A stretch of DNA of 39,656 bases. Origin: Ruegeria lacuscaerulensis (GTDB lineage: Bacteria > Pseudomonadota > Alphaproteobacteria > Rhodobacterales > Rhodobacteraceae). The notes under the pieces were generated by a model. That model had not been told where the DNA came from. It saw nothing but the letters and a program-made list of their open reading frames with translations, and searched no databases. Below, in pieces: positions 25,701 to 33,760 of this stretch. The stretch covers positions 1 through 39,656 of the forward strand of contig NZ_WPZL01000032.1 in assembly GCF_013031245.1 (NCBI RefSeq), in the 5' to 3' direction. The position numbers were made by a program, and so were the translations under genes. Positions within the stretch are counted from its first letter, which is position 1. Each line of letters begins with the position of its first letter.

Positions 25701-27312
25701 CCTGGCTGAAATTTTGACGGAAGAAATGGCTGAGCGGGCGATACTGTTTCGACAGCACGGCCGAGGGTGTGTCATCCCCCATCGAGGCCAAGGCTTCTTT
25801 GCCATCCTCGGCCATAGGCGCAAGGATCTGTTCCAATTCTTCGACCGAGTATCCGGCGGCAATCTGGCGCTTGCGCAATTCTTCACCAGAGAACAGCGTC
25901 CGTTCGCTTATACTTCCCAGCGTTGTGTCCAGATCATTGATCTTACCGACCCACTCGCCAAACGGCAGCGCGCGCGCCAGCTTGTTCTTGATCTGCTTGT
26001 CGCGGTAGAGCTTACCCTTCTTCATGTCGACGGCCAGCATTTGTCCAGGACCCAGTGCGCCCTTTTCGGTCACGCTGGCCTCATCGATCGGCACCATGCC
26101 GGCCTCAGAGCCCGCGATTACCAGACCGTCGCCCGTCACCACATACCGCATCGGGCGCAACCCGTTGCGATCGAGACCTGCACAGACCCAACGGCCATCG
26201 GTCATCGCCAGAGCAGCGGGACCATCCCACGGTTCCATCACTGAGTTGCAGTAGGAATACATATCGCGCCAAGCCTGCGGCAGTTCCACCGCCTGCTTGG
26301 ACCAGCTTTCCGGCACTAGCATGGTTTTCGCCATCGGGGCCGAGCGGCCTGCCCGCACCAGAACCTCGAAAACCGAGTCTAATGCTGCCGAATCCGACGA
26401 TCCGCTGGCGATAATCGGCTTGATATCCTCGGCATGGTCACCAAAGGTGCCGCTGGCCATGCGAATTTCATGGCTCTTCATCCAGTTGATGTTGCCTTTC
26501 AGCGTGTTGATCTCACCGTTATGAGCCAACATACGGAACGGCTGGGCCAGCCACCATTGCGGGAAGGTGTTGGTCGAATAGCGCTGATGGTAGATGGCAA
26601 ACGCGGACTCGAACCGTTCGTCCATCAGGTCGGGGTAGAACACCGCCACCTGCTCGGCCAGCATCATGCCCTTGTAGATGATCGAACGGCAGGATAGCGA
26701 AGCCAGATACAGGCCGGAAATACCGGCCGCCATCGCAGCCTTTTCGATGCGTCGGCGGATGACGTACAGCTCACGCTCAAACGTTTCTTCGTCCACGCCT
26801 TTCGAGTTTGAGATCAGAATCTGCTCGATCTCAGGCCGGGTCGCGTTGGCCTTTTCACCCAGGCAGGTCACATCAACAGGCACGTGGCGCCAGCCATAGA
26901 TGTAATAGCCCATCCGCAGAACCTCGGTTTCAACGATGGTCCGGCATTGCTCCTGCGCGCCGAAATCGGTGCGGGGCAGAAAGACCTGACCAACCGCGAT
27001 CAGCTCATCCAGGTTGGGCTCGTGCCCGGTCCTGCGGATCTGGTCGTAAAAGAAAGGAACCGGGATCTGCACATGGATACCCGCGCCGTCACCGGTCTTA
27101 CCGTCGGCATCCACCGCGCCGCGGTGCCAGATCGCCTTCAGCGCGTCGATACCGGCGTCGACAACCTTGCGCGACGCTTTGCCATCGACCGAGACAACAA
27201 GACCCACACCGCAGGAAGAATGCTCTTCTTCCTCGGAATAGAGACCGTTTTCCGCCATCCACTGGCGTTTGGCTTCTTCGGCCTTCACCCAATCGGCATC
27301 GTATTTGGTCAT
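22780..27312 (-). CDS. gltB: Glutamate synthase (NADPH), large subunit GltB
   Basis: The alpha chain converts glutamine and 2-oxoglutarate to two glutamates, completing the GS-GOGAT route of ammonium assimilation. At 1510 residues it has full length. Cys34 (HSSCGVGLVV) is the N-terminal nucleophile of the amidotransferase domain, so residues 1-33 are a propeptide removed by maturation. The FMN and synthase domain follows; CIMVRQC and NTCPVGVC hold the three cysteines of the [3Fe-4S] cluster. The C-terminal beta-helix shows GSAGQSLGAF and LSGGMIVV. The start at 27312 has AAGGAG and overlaps the stop of the GFA gene by 4 bases. gltD is further upstream in the same operon. A strong terminator follows. 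Confidence 0.98.
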   Translation of the reverse strand: MTKYDADWVKAEEAKRQWMAENGLYSEEEEHSSCGVGLVVSVDGKASRKVVDAGIDALKAIWHRGAVDADGKTGDGAGIHVQIPVPFFYDQIRRTGHEPNLDELIAVGQVFLPRTDFGAQEQCRTIVETEVLRMGYYIYGWRHVPVDVTCLGEKANATRPEIEQILISNSKGVDEETFERELYVIRRRIEKAAMAAGISGLYLASLSCRSIIYKGMMLAEQVAVFYPDLMDERFESAFAIYHQRYSTNTFPQWWLAQPFRMLAHNGEINTLKGNINWMKSHEIRMASGTFGDHAEDIKPIIASGSSDSAALDSVFEVLVRAGRSAPMAKTMLVPESWSKQAVELPQAWRDMYSYCNSVMEPWDGPAALAMTDGRWVCAGLDRNGLRPMRYVVTGDGLVIAGSEAGMVPIDEASVTEKGALGPGQMLAVDMKKGKLYRDKQIKNKLARALPFGEWVGKINDLDTTLGSISERTLFSGEELRKRQIAAGYSVEELEQILAPMAEDGKEALASMGDDTPSAVLSKQYRPLSHFFRQNFSQVTNPPIDSLREYRVMSLKTRFGNLKNVLDEDSSQTEIIVLESPFVGNAQWEILVENFNATLVEIDCSFDPGAGNLDVALARIRAEAEEAVRSGAGHLVLTDQYSGPDKVAMPMILATSAVHSHLTRQGLRTFCSLNVRSAECIDPHYFAVLIGCGATVVNAYLAEDSLADRIERGLLDGTLTENVARYREAIDQGLLKIMAKMGISVISSYRGGLNFEAVGLSRAMVAEYFPGMTSRISGIGIHGIRVKAEEIHAKGWTSGLDVLPIGGFYKARKSGETHAWEATSMHMMQMACNRASYELWKQYSAKMQSSPPIHLRDLMDFKSVGKPIPIEEVESITSIRKRFVTPGMSLGALSPEAHKTLNVAMNRIGAKSDSGEGGEDPAHFVPEPNGDNPSAKIKQVASGRFGVTAEYLNECEELEIKVAQGAKPGEGGQLPGMKVTDLIARLRHSTKGVTLISPPPHHDIYSIEDLAQLIYDLKQINPRCKVTVKLVASSGVGTIAAGVAKAKADVILISGHNGGTGASPATSIKYAGLPWEMGLTEAHQVLAMNNLRDRVTLRTDGGLRTGRDIVMAAMMGAEEYGIGTAALIAMGCIMVRQCQSNTCPVGVCTQDESLRAKFTGNADKVVNLITFYAQEVREVLASIGARSVDEIIGRADLLAQVSRGSAHLDDLDLNPLLITVDGAHDIVYNRDRERNAVPDTLDAEIVRDAARFLKDGEKMQLSYAIQNTHRTVGTRVSSHIVQNFGMRNTFQSDHLHVKLQGSAGQSLGAFAAPGLKLEVSGDANDYVGKGLSGGMIVVRPPQISPLKADDNTIIGNTVLYGATDGYLFAAGRAGERFAVRNSGAKVVIEGCGSNGCEYMTGGVAVILGDIGANFGAGMTGGMAYLYDPEGKAQQLMNMETLVTCPVTVDHWEEQLKSMIETHQAETFSRKAADILQHWDVEKSNFLQVCPKEMLNKLSHPLTAEATAVPAE

Positions 27313-27746
27313 TGGCTGTCTCCTTCTTCCGGTTGGGCGTACATGGATTCGACCTCGGCTTTGGTCATCTGCCTGCGTTCACCTTCGAACACGTAACCCT
27401 CGGGCTTTTTGTCGATATAGAGTTCAAGTTTCAGCGTGCCGCCGCCGGCATTTTCAAACAGGCCAGCGGCCATTTGTGTCTGGCCGTGCATCTCACCCGG
27501 CAGCGTGATGCGATACCACAGCGCCGAGCCGCACTCGGAGCAAAAGGCGCGCTCGGCCCAGTCGGACGAGGTAAAGGTCCGCACAGGTCCCAGTGCCGCG
27601 TATCCTTCCTCGGCCGGAAAACTGACATAGGCGCTGCTGGTCCAACGGCGGCATTGGTCGCAATGACAGGCGCCCAGCGCATCACGCGCAGGCGTGGCGG
27701 TCACCGTGACCGCGCCGCACATGCATTGGCCTTGCAATTCGGGCAT
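27309..27746 (-). CDS. GFA-family (CENP-V/glutathione-dependent formaldehyde-activating type) protein
   Basis: A 145-residue zinc protein of the GFA fold. The zinc-binding cysteines are in CMCGAVT, CHCDQCRRW and CSECGSALW, the standard pattern of the family. Members include the glutathione-dependent formaldehyde-activating enzyme, but most have no assigned reaction, and this one should not be taken as formaldehyde-related without evidence. It is placed between gltD and gltB, with a 30-base gap to gltD and a 4-base overlap (ATGA) with gltB, so its translation is coupled to gltB. The tail after about residue 130 is acidic. The context suggests a link with glutamate synthase expression, but the role is unknown. 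Confidence 0.9.
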   Translation of the reverse strand: MPELQGQCMCGAVTVTATPARDALGACHCDQCRRWTSSAYVSFPAEEGYAALGPVRTFTSSDWAERAFCSECGSALWYRITLPGEMHGQTQMAAGLFENAGGGTLKLELYIDKKPEGYVFEGERRQMTKAEVESMYAQPEEGDSQ

Positions 27747-27776
27747 TGCTACCCCTCCTGTCGCTGGGCTGTTGGG

Positions 27777-29210
27777 TTACTCGGCTGCGACGGCAGCCTT
27801 GCTGTTGAACCGGTCGATGATTGCGTCGGCACAGTCGCGCCCGTCACGGATCGCCCAGACCACCAGGGACGCACCGCGCACGATGTCACCGATGGCATAA
27901 ACGCCGTCCATCTCGGTCTCACCGGTCTCGAACGCCGCCTTGACGGTGCCCCAGCGGGTCACGGGCAGGTCGGGTTGGCCAAACAGAGTTGGCAGGTCTT
28001 CGGGCTCGAACCCCAATGCCTTGATGACCAGATCAGCCTCTTCCACGTAATCCGCACCCTCAATGACCTCAGGGGCCTGTCGACCCGAGGCGTCAGGCTG
28101 ACCCAGGCGCATCTTCTGCACCATCACGCCCGAGACCTTGTCGTCACCGGTAAAACCTTTGGGCGCGCTGAGCCATTCAAACACCACGCCTTCTTCCTCA
28201 GCGTTTTGTGTTTCGCGCTGCGAACCCGGCATGTTGGCGCGGTCACGACGGTACAGACATTTGACCGAGGTTGCGCCCTGACGGATTGAGGTGCGCACGC
28301 AGTCCATCGCGGTGTCACCGCCGCCGATGACAACAACCTTCTTACCGTCGGCGTTCAGGCGACCATTGTCGAAGTCCTCAACTTCGTCACCAAAGCTCTT
28401 GCGGTTCGAGGCGGTCAGGAAGTCGATGGCTTTTTCGATGCCGTTCAGACCACTGCCCGGCATGGACAGATCGCGGGACTTGTAGACGCCGGTCGCGATG
28501 ATCACCGCATCATGCCTGGCCCGAATTTCTTCGAACTTTGCGGCATCCACGTCGCAGTTCAGAACAAACTCGACACCGCCATCGGCCAGCAGTTCATTGC
28601 GGCGCTGCACGATATCCTTTTCCAGCTTGAAGCCCGGAATACCATACATCAGCAGGCCACCCGCGCGGTCGTAACGATCGTAGACCGTCACCTGAATTCC
28701 CGCGCGGCGCAGCATGTCCGCGGCGGCCAGCCCACCGGGGCCACCCCCGATGATACCAACACTCTCGCTGCGCTCGGCACCCGGTTCGGCGGGTTTGACC
28801 CAACCTTTGTCCCAAGCGGTGTCGGTGATGTATTTCTCGATTGTGCCGATCGTGACAGTGCCGTGGCCGGATTGTTCGATAACACAGTTACCTTCACACA
28901 GACGATCCTGCGGGCAGATGCGGCCGCATATTTCCGGGAAGGTGTTTGTGGCCTGACTGGTCTGATAGGCCTCTTCCAGACGGCCCGTCGCTGTCAGACG
29001 CAGCCAGTCTGGAATGTTGTTGTGCAGCGGGCAGTGCGATTGACAGTAGGGAACGCCACATTGGCTACAGCGGCTGGCCTGTTCGGCAGCTTTTTCGGCC
29101 GCAAACTCGGCGTAGATTTCTTCAAAGTCTTCCTTGCGGTCATTGGCGGCACGCTTTTCCGGCATGACGCGGTCGATCTGCACAAATTTCAGCATCGGTT
29201 GCTTGGCCAC
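27777..29210 (-). CDS. gltD: Glutamate synthase (NADPH), small subunit GltD
   Basis: The beta chain oxidises NADPH and feeds electrons through its Fe-S clusters to GltB. It has 477 residues, the normal length. The N-terminal cysteine clusters are CSQCGVPYCQSHCP and CGRICPQDRLCEGNC. The FAD site is GIIGGGPGGLAAADMLRRAG, and the NADPH site is VVVIGGGDTAMDCVRTS. GALGFEPEDLPTLF-like sequence (written here as ALGFEPEDLPTLF) is typical for the C-terminal FAD segment. The start is GTG at 29210, with GGAG 8 bases upstream; an ATG five codons on is a possible alternative. It is the first gene of gltD-GFA-gltB, the reverse of the gltB-gltD order found in enterobacteria, and is divergent from uppP. Confidence 0.97.
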   Translation of the reverse strand: MAKQPMLKFVQIDRVMPEKRAANDRKEDFEEIYAEFAAEKAAEQASRCSQCGVPYCQSHCPLHNNIPDWLRLTATGRLEEAYQTSQATNTFPEICGRICPQDRLCEGNCVIEQSGHGTVTIGTIEKYITDTAWDKGWVKPAEPGAERSESVGIIGGGPGGLAAADMLRRAGIQVTVYDRYDRAGGLLMYGIPGFKLEKDIVQRRNELLADGGVEFVLNCDVDAAKFEEIRARHDAVIIATGVYKSRDLSMPGSGLNGIEKAIDFLTASNRKSFGDEVEDFDNGRLNADGKKVVVIGGGDTAMDCVRTSIRQGATSVKCLYRRDRANMPGSQRETQNAEEEGVVFEWLSAPKGFTGDDKVSGVMVQKMRLGQPDASGRQAPEVIEGADYVEEADLVIKALGFEPEDLPTLFGQPDLPVTRWGTVKAAFETGETEMDGVYAIGDIVRGASLVVWAIRDGRDCADAIIDRFNSKAAVAAE

Positions 29211-29440
29211 GGGTCAGACTCCATGAATTGGCTTGGTCGAGCTTCTTTAAGGGATGCACAGCCAGATGAAAAGTCACATATCCTGACCTATTTTGAAAAA
29301 ATTCAGTCCAAACCGCCAACTGTTCAGAAAATTTACATGTTTTTAGTTCCGTATCGGACCTATTTGCGCACTTTCCTTTTCGATACCACACTTATACCCA
29401 TTGAGCGCAATTAACACGTGACGGCAGCACGGCAGGGCAG
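29211..29440. promoter_or_regulatory. Divergent promoter region gltD / uppP
   Basis: A 230-base, fairly AT-rich interval that must drive gltD leftward and uppP rightward. I see no clear riboswitch, NtrC site or long palindrome; promoter boxes cannot be assigned with confidence. Confidence 0.4.
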
Positions 29441-30244
29441 ATGAGTTTTTTTCAGTTGATTCTCGCGGCGATTATTCAGGGTATCACCGAATTTTTGCCG
29501 ATCTCTTCGTCAGGCCATCTGATCCTTCTGCCCAGCCTGACCGGAATGGACGATCAGGGCCTGGCCATCGACGTCGCGGTGCACGTCGGCACCTTAGGCG
29601 CGGTGATTCTGTATTTCTGGTCGGACGTAAAACAAGCCATCGCTGGTCTGCCCCGCGCTTTGACCGGTCGTGTCGACACCCCGCAGGCGCGCCTAGCGAT
29701 GGGACTGATCATCGCCACCATACCAACTGTCATCGTCGGAGCCATTTTGTTCAAGACCGGTCTTAGCGACTCCTTGCGATCAATGGCGGTGATTGGCTGG
29801 ACGATGCTGGGTTTTGGTTTGGTGCTGTACTGGATGGACCAGAAAGGCCCGCAAACCAAGTCCGCCGACGATTGGGGTCTGCGCGACGCGTTCATCATGG
29901 GGTTGTGGCAGGTTCTGGCGCTGATTCCGGGAACCTCTCGGTCCGGCATCACCATCACAGGCGCACGGCAACTAGGGTATAGCCGGGAAGATGGCGCGCG
30001 GATCGCGATGCTGATGTCAATTCCAACGATCTTAGCCTCTGGCGTTCTGCTGTCCACAAATGTGATCCGTGAGGCGGACGCCCAGCTGGCCAAAGACGGC
30101 GCGATCGCTGCCTGTTTTGCCTTTGTCTCAGCCCTGCTCGCCTTGACACTGATGATGCGCCTGCTGCGCAGTGTCAGCTTCACACCCTATGTCATTTATC
30201 GCGTGATTCTAGGCGCCATCCTGCTGGTCATCGCTTACAGCTAG
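29441..30244 (+). CDS. uppP: Undecaprenyl-diphosphatase UppP (BacA)
   Basis: Dephosphorylates undecaprenyl pyrophosphate in the inner membrane, recycling the lipid carrier for peptidoglycan and other wall polymers; overproduction gives bacitracin resistance in other bacteria. The 267-residue protein has about eight membrane segments. The family signatures are complete: QGITEFLPISSSGHL near the N-terminus and PGTSRSGITITGARQLG in the second half. ATG at 29441. It is convergent with the NDUFA9-like gene, with one base between the two stop codons. Confidence 0.97.
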   Translation: MSFFQLILAAIIQGITEFLPISSSGHLILLPSLTGMDDQGLAIDVAVHVGTLGAVILYFWSDVKQAIAGLPRALTGRVDTPQARLAMGLIIATIPTVIVGAILFKTGLSDSLRSMAVIGWTMLGFGLVLYWMDQKGPQTKSADDWGLRDAFIMGLWQVLALIPGTSRSGITITGARQLGYSREDGARIAMLMSIPTILASGVLLSTNVIREADAQLAKDGAIAACFAFVSALLALTLMMRLLRSVSFTPYVIYRVILGAILLVIAYS

Positions 30245-30245
30245 A

Positions 30246-31229
30246 TCACATCCGCAGATTGCTGGCGGAGTTCTGAATGTCGTCATACTGCCCTGCAGGG
30301 CGGAACTTCCACAGGTAGTCCGGCAGCACCGATTCCAGCGTTGCGGGCTCGATCCCCAATTCGGCAAAACCCCTGGCCCCTTCGGTCACCACATTGTCGC
30401 GGCGCAGGTTCTTCAGCTGGTCGCGGGTCAGAATGTGGTTCGGGAACAGCTGAAAGCTGACGAACTTCACGATATCCAGCACGCCCGCCATGATCCGGGC
30501 CGCGAAGAAGGGCATCCCGAGGATGATACGGCGGCGATGGATCACCTCAAGCATCTGTTGCATCAGCGCACGAAAAGTCTTCACCTCTGGCCCGCCCAGC
30601 TCATACACACCGGCCTCTGCCTGACCCAGAACGCCCTGAACGGCGGCCTTGGCAACGTCATCCACATAAACCGGCTGGAATCTGGTCTCTGCGCCCACCA
30701 AAGGCAGGAATGGCCCCATCCGGGTCATGCCGGCAAAGCGGTTAAAGAACTGGTCCTCGGTTCCGAAAATGATGGACGGCCGCAGGATCACCGCATTCGG
30801 CATATGGGCCAAAACGCCAGCTTCGCCATGCGCCTTTGTGCGGGAATATTCACTGTCGGAATTGGCATCCGCACTGATCGCCGAGATGTGTACCATCCGA
30901 GCAATCCCCTGTTTGGCGGCAAGACGGGCAATCCGTCCCGCCCCTTCGGCCTGCACCGTATCGAACTCATTCTTGCCCAGTTCGTTCAGAACACCCACGC
31001 AATTCACAACCGCGTCTGCCCCGTGCATGGCCGCAGCAACCGAGGCATCATCGCGAATATTACACAGGATGGGCTCGACCTGACCGACAACGCCATACGG
31101 CTTGACGAACATCGCCTCGTTCGGGCGCCGCACCGCGACCCGCACGCGCCACCCTTCGTTCGCCATGCGCCGTGCGACATACCGACCGACAAATCCCGAT
31201 CCGCCATAAATCGTGACCATTTTGGACAT
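30246..31229 (-). CDS. Complex I NDUFA9-type NAD(P)-binding protein
   Basis: A 327-residue atypical SDR protein of the NDUFA9/39-kDa group, which in alphaproteobacteria and mitochondria associates with respiratory complex I. The N-terminal dinucleotide loop is VTIYGGSGFVGRYVARRMA. Further blocks are GADAVVNCVGVL, VHISAISADANSDSEYSRTKAHGE (the YxxxK pair), VILRPSIIFGTEDQFFNRFAG and RFQPVYVDDVAKA. There is no membrane anchor of note. The start codon at 31229 is ATG. No nuo genes are in the window, so any link to complex I rests on family membership. It follows tRNA-Leu in the opposite direction. Confidence 0.9.
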   Translation of the reverse strand: MSKMVTIYGGSGFVGRYVARRMANEGWRVRVAVRRPNEAMFVKPYGVVGQVEPILCNIRDDASVAAAMHGADAVVNCVGVLNELGKNEFDTVQAEGAGRIARLAAKQGIARMVHISAISADANSDSEYSRTKAHGEAGVLAHMPNAVILRPSIIFGTEDQFFNRFAGMTRMGPFLPLVGAETRFQPVYVDDVAKAAVQGVLGQAEAGVYELGGPEVKTFRALMQQMLEVIHRRRIILGMPFFAARIMAGVLDIVKFVSFQLFPNHILTRDQLKNLRRDNVVTEGARGFAELGIEPATLESVLPDYLWKFRPAGQYDDIQNSASNLRM

Positions 31230-31428
31230 GAGAGGGCTCCTGCTGATGGGTCCTGATCCGATCTACCGCCCAAAGCCCCGGCAAACAAGGCGCAATAACG
31301 CCGCGCAGTTGGGAAAGATTCCGAGGGATCAAAGAACTTTCCAGTCGAGGCCAAAAAACTTTCAATAAACTTCTCGAATCTAGTTGACGCCCCCCGCCAG
31401 TAGGCTTAAACGCCCCTCCACGACACCT

Positions 31429-31515
31429 GCCCAGGTGGCGGAATTGGTAGACGCGCTAGCTTCAGGTGCTAGTGTCCGTATGGACGTGGAGGTTCGAGTC
31501 CTCTCCTGGGCACCA
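31429..31515 (+). tRNA. tRNA-Leu (anticodon CAG)
   Basis: An 87-base leucine tRNA with an encoded CCA end. The acceptor arm GCCCAGG pairs with CCTGGGC. The anticodon stem CTAGC/GCTAG encloses the loop TTCAGGT, giving anticodon CAG, which reads CTG codons. The long variable arm (GTGTCCGTATGGACG) is typical of a class II tRNA. The T-arm GAGGTTCGAGTCCTC is clear. The 3' end is a likely attachment site for the island to its right. Confidence 0.96.
31507..31515 (+). repeat. Candidate attachment site, left (tRNA-Leu 3' end)
   Basis: TGGGCACCA, the last nine bases of tRNA-Leu(CAG). The same nine bases occur in direct orientation at 38521-38529, just upstream of the integrase gene. The identity is short, so this is a candidate only. 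Confidence 0.35.
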
Positions 31516-32554
31516 AATTTTTCCCCAACATACTGAAAAGAATTACGTTACTCGTGACGTCTTTCTGCATCCCCTGATTTATCCCCCGTTTTTTTACTGG
31601 TGGGTCGGTAGGTATTTGTTGGTATTACGCCAGATCCCGGAATCAGAAGCATTACCCCTCAAACTGCAACGGATATGTTAAGTTTTGTTAAGGTTGCGCG
31701 GCCCGTTCCAATGGTCCCAGTGCCCCGAAAATTGTTCTGGGTGGGAACCGACGGCCCAACTTTTCCTTTCTCTCTCCCAAAAAAAATGGCGGGAGGGGCC
31801 GGTTAATCTTCAAGGCCCCCTTTAGCTTAGACCCGCCGCCCCGCTTCATTCTCACAGAGATCAAACCTAAAGGGGGGTGGGGGTGGTTCAATCTTTAGGG
31901 CCTCAAACCTGTATACCGGCGGTTCAGCTTTCCTTATGCATCCGCAATTCAAACATTTTGGAAACCAGGGGCAAAAAGGCAAAAGGACCACAGCGGAGTG
32001 ATTAGAACGTGGGATTTTACCGTCTTTTTCACTGATTTTAGCGCCGAAATTGCTGCAATAGCGTAAATTGCTACGCCGCTGCGCAGCAGGAAAACCGGCC
32101 GTTCATGCGAACCGCAGCGGGAACGAAACGCTCAAGGATCAAGTCGCGGACAAACTTAGCTTTCGCAGAACGACATCATTGATCGAAGCCAACCCTTTCG
32201 ACCTGTTCGTAAGGGCTGGTTTAATTGCAATGGTGTTGACACACTAGAGCGTTTCAAGCACTGATTGCGGCAATAGTTTAGATTGCAATTTTGACTTGGT
32301 TGAACATGCTTCTACAAAGTTCATGGCGATGGTTCTTCCCGCAATTCATTTAATCAGTTTCGGCTGTATCGGAACAACAATGGACCGTTCGCCTGGGTCA
32401 GCTGGGCCTTCGTGACCACTGAAGAAGCGGGTGGTTACATGGAAGGCAATTTTGACTTCAAAATATTCACTTTATGGGGCCAATGTTGCTGGTCAGGATA
32501 GGCTTATGACCAAGGCAGATTTTATGAAATCGGTTATCAAGAAGTGAGAAGAAA
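31516..32554. other. Gene-poor stretch after tRNA-Leu
   Basis: About 1 kb with no convincing gene. The first 50 bases are T- and C-rich and could end the tRNA transcript. A 10-bp inverted repeat (31816-31825 and 31867-31876, CCCCCTTTAG/CTAAAGGGGG) and an imperfect 15-base direct repeat (31805-31819 and 31890-31904) occur in its middle. A 13-base direct repeat GCAATTTTGACTT is at 32285-32297 and 32446-32458. Short frames end early and lack ribosome sites. The stretch looks like decayed sequence inside a mobile region. Confidence 0.5.
31816..31876. repeat. 10-bp inverted repeat
   Basis: CCCCCTTTAG at 31816-31825 is the exact complement of CTAAAGGGGG at 31867-31876, with 41 bases between. On either strand this could fold into a long hairpin. 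There is no gene to which it clearly belongs. Confidence 0.5.
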
Positions 32555-32860
32555 ATGGGAAGCGCTTATCATTTCATAGTTAACTTTTCTGCTGCCATGG
32601 TCTTACCTATGGTATTTTTTTCGTTCTGGAGAATTTCTCGAAGAGACGAGTTTAAAAATCTCAGAGAAAGCGGACAAAAGATAAATCTTAACACGTACAA
32701 TCTATTTTCGGCATACCGAAGAAAAAAGGACGACCCACTTAGGGAAGCGCACATAAAGCTTGCGAGAATCGGCTTTATTCATTGGGCAATCACGCCCTTA
32801 GTGTTTTTGGCTATTTTCATTGTTGCCACACTGGTAGTTTACACAACTGGAGAATCATAG
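32555..32860 (+). CDS. Small two-TM membrane protein, hypothetical
   Basis: A 101-residue protein that I do not recognise. It has one hydrophobic segment near the N-terminus (about residues 6-24), a basic, polar middle with RISRRDEFKNLRESG and AYRRKKDDPLREAH, then a second hydrophobic segment (about 74-95). By the positive-inside rule the basic middle is cytoplasmic, giving an N-out, C-out hairpin. GAGAAG lies before the ATG at 32555. Codon use is much more AT-rich than in the backbone, as expected for an acquired gene. It has no neighbours in operon distance. Confidence 0.6.
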   Translation: MGSAYHFIVNFSAAMVLPMVFFSFWRISRRDEFKNLRESGQKINLNTYNLFSAYRRKKDDPLREAHIKLARIGFIHWAITPLVFLAIFIVATLVVYTTGES

Positions 32861-33322
32861 AATGACCGGAATGACGACTTGCTCCGCGCGTCAACACTAA
32901 TCATGCCGCAGACGCGAACAAATGCTGCGTCAGCGAAGGTTGAAAATCCAATGACGGCAAAGTCCGCAACGCCGCCATTGGCTCCTAATTGTGAACTCTC
33001 GAATGTCGGCACTGAGCCCATAGGCGACTTTGGAAATGAGCGCAGTATTTACCGTTTAAGGGCGGGAAGCAGACATTCGCCGCAGGCGTTCGGTGAGACT
33101 GTCAGCGGCTCAAAAGCAGACGTTCGGGCGTTTTCGTCAGGCGAAGCTTCCCAGATGCCGGTTCTGAACTCGACGTAGCCGAAGCAACATTCGACTAGTT
33201 TGGATCGAAAACCATTCATGCTCTAAACCCAAGTGCGTCAACAGCCAAAGTTTGCAAAAGAGTCCACTGTTCGGTAGCTGCAGCGCGGAACGTTAGCCCA
33301 GCCGTTCGCAGCGTCTGCAATA
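32861..33322. other. Non-coding stretch with degenerate repeats
   Basis: About 460 bases with no convincing gene; an open frame at 32879-33178 has no ribosome site and looks random in composition. Three related 12-13 base units occur: AAGCAGACATTCG (33067-33079), AAGCAGACGTTCG (33114-33126) and AAGCAACATTCG (33182-33193). Confidence 0.5.
33067..33193 (+). repeat. Three degenerate AAGCAGACATTCG repeats
   Basis: Three units in the same direction: 33067-33079, 33114-33126 (one mismatch) and 33182-33193 (one base shorter). Spacings are 34 and 55 bases, so they are not a CRISPR array. Possibly decayed copies of an interspersed sequence. Confidence 0.45.
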
Positions 33323-33715
33323 CTACCTGCTGTACTTAGCCCGTTTGAGCCGTGATTTAGCCGCTGGGGTCTCCAAATGCCTGTACCGGCCACCCGAGTA
33401 CCTGTGACAGTCCAGGGCGTGTCCTGCCGCGATTACAGTGGCCCCTACGTCCTCCCCATCGGCAAAGCAGACCCCTACCAAGCGGTCATGGGTGCGTTCG
33501 CCGTTCAAGTCGCAGGAAATAGACTTGCCGCGAAGGTAGTTGACCATCCAGCGCTTTGCGGCCTGCCCGGATCCGGTGTTGAGTTCGGGGGCATCTACGC
33601 CGTTCAGCCTGATAGGTGTACCGTCAACAACGATGGTATCTGTGTCTCGCACATGAAGGGAACCAGCGGCGGCGGAAGTGGCAAAAAGAACCAAAACAAT
33701 CAAAGCACGTGTCAT
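33323..33715 (-). CDS. Secreted thermonuclease-family (SNase-like) protein
   Basis: A 130-residue staphylococcal-nuclease-like protein. The first 17 residues (MTRALIVLVLFATSAAA) are a signal peptide, so the mature protein acts in the periplasm or outside. The OB-fold nuclease motif is VRDTDTIVVDGTPIRLNGVDAPE, quoted in part here: RDTDTIVVDG holds the calcium-binding aspartate, and RLNGVDAPE holds the catalytic arginine and glutamate. A later arginine in HDRLVGVCFADG matches the third catalytic residue. All key residues are present, so it is probably active on DNA. The ribosome site is weak. A terminator lies upstream (33761-33787) on the same strand, so it is transcribed separately from the DUF2799-like gene. 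Confidence 0.88.
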   Translation of the reverse strand: MTRALIVLVLFATSAAAGSLHVRDTDTIVVDGTPIRLNGVDAPELNTGSGQAAKRWMVNYLRGKSISCDLNGERTHDRLVGVCFADGEDVGATVIAAGHALDCHRYSGGRYRHLETPAAKSRLKRAKYSR

Positions 33716-33760
33716 GCCGACAATATGGGGATTCCGGGTTAAATCTTCACCCCAAAACGC

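Noticed and set aside
24829..26244. Plus-strand frame of 471 codons
   Set aside because: Antisense to gltB; histidine- and arginine-rich with no domain.
31466..31681. Plus-strand frame of 71 codons that begins inside tRNA-Leu
   Set aside because: Starts within the tRNA gene and has no ribosome site; a faint integrase-like LPLKLQR near its end is too short to call.
31872..31886. G-quadruplex in the G-rich run after tRNA-Leu
   Set aside because: Only two runs of three or more G's are present, so the four needed for a quadruplex are lacking.
31688..31891. Minus-strand frame of 67 codons
   Set aside because: Low-complexity P, G and K content driven by C- and G-runs; no ribosome site.
32446..32547. 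Frame ending QDRLMTKADFMKSVIKK, slightly like an EF-hand end
   Set aside because: The calcium-ligand spacing does not fit an EF-hand loop and there is no start; taken as chance or decayed sequence.
32879..33178. Plus-strand frame of 99 codons
   Set aside because: No ribosome site, composition random-looking, overlaps degenerate repeats.
33067..33193. CRISPR array
   Set aside because: Only three short, unequal and unevenly spaced units, with no cas genes in the window.
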